Shown one piece after another: positions 5,668 to 5,853 of a stretch of DNA of 5,853 nucleotides. The stretch comes from an uncultured Eubacteriales bacterium (GTDB lineage Bacteria > Bacillota > Clostridia > Oscillospirales > Oscillospiraceae): positions 1 through 5,853 of the forward strand of contig USDP01000105.1 in the NCBI GenBank assembly GCA_900553545.1, given 5' to 3'. A program made the position numbers and the translations under genes. Each line of letters opens with the position of its first letter. Position 1 is the first letter of the stretch. The notes under the pieces were generated by a model that saw nothing but the letters and a program-made list of their open reading frames with translations, had not been told where the DNA came from and made no database searches.

Positions 5668-5853
5668 TCAGAATCGCTTCCGGATTTCTGCCGCACCGCG
5701 CTCCAAAACCGCATCCGCATCGCTGCCGAGCGCCTCACGCAGCCAGTGCTGCTCGTCCAGCCCGCCTTTGCCGTGCGGCACGGCCCAAGCGCCCGCGTCG
5801 CTCCCCGGCGCGAGATATGCGCCCAGCGCCGCCGCCTTGGCGGCGGCGGCCTC
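5668..5853 (-). CDS. Amidohydrolase-like protein, C-terminal fragment (cut by window edge)
   Basis: The last 61 codons of a minus-strand gene whose start lies beyond the window. The frame is open from the edge to TGA at 5670-5668. The visible protein starts with an Ala-rich helix (AAAAKAAALG), then GSDAGAWAVPHGKGGLDE and a helical, charged tail ending EIRKRF. GSDAGA followed by HG recalls the end of the barrel in amidohydrolases, where the Asp binds metal or acts in catalysis; the tail is shorter than in many members. Assignment from so short a piece is tentative, and the substrate is unknown. The stop lies 13 bp before the tetR start, so it is probably the upstream gene of a tetR-containing operon. 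Codon use is GC-rich like its neighbours, which supports real coding. Confidence 0.5.
   Translation of the reverse strand, partial: EAAAAKAAALGAYLAPGSDAGAWAVPHGKGGLDEQHWLREALGSDADAVLERGAAEIRKRF

Noticed and set aside
5828..5851. GC-rich inverted repeat at the right edge
   Set aside because: Explained by a run of Ala codons in the amidohydrolase-like gene.

Overview
The window looks like chromosome from a GC-rich, strictly anaerobic low-redox Firmicute, most plausibly a gut clostridium of the Oscillospiraceae/Ruminococcaceae type. This is an inference. It rests on a rubrerythrin, a lipoprotein metal-binding protein with a Gram-positive style lipobox, strong AGGAGG-like ribosome sites, GC-rich third codon positions and AT-rich promoters. 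I saw no rRNA, tRNA, CRISPR array, insertion sequence or phage gene.

Layout. Positions 1-58 hold a perfect 22-bp stem-loop just beyond the end of a minus-strand rubrerythrin gene (59-661). A short divergent intergenic region (662-778) separates it from a plus-strand three-gene operon for a zinc-type ABC importer: lipoprotein binding protein (779-1630), ATPase (1627-2388) and permease (2385-3224). The three genes are joined by ATGA stop/start overlaps. Between this operon and the convergent putP gene (minus, 3374-4876) lie three hairpins in about 150 bp, two of them likely terminators. Upstream of putP is an AT-rich intergenic region (4877-5066) with a good putP promoter and a 44-bp perfect palindrome. 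A TetR-family regulator (minus, 5067-5654) follows. It is preceded 13 bp upstream by the C-terminal end of an amidohydrolase-like gene (minus, 5668-5853) that runs off the window.

How the genes may work together. The znu-like operon imports Zn2+ (possibly Mn2+) and the rubrerythrin removes peroxide; they may share control through their common intergenic region. On the right, amidohydrolase, TetR regulator and Na+/proline-type symporter lie in the same direction. The palindrome next to the putP promoter is a natural candidate operator for the TetR protein, which would make this a small regulated nutrient-uptake locus. The individual genes belong to known families. The least explained element is the palindrome, and I do not see clear evidence of an undescribed multi-gene system.
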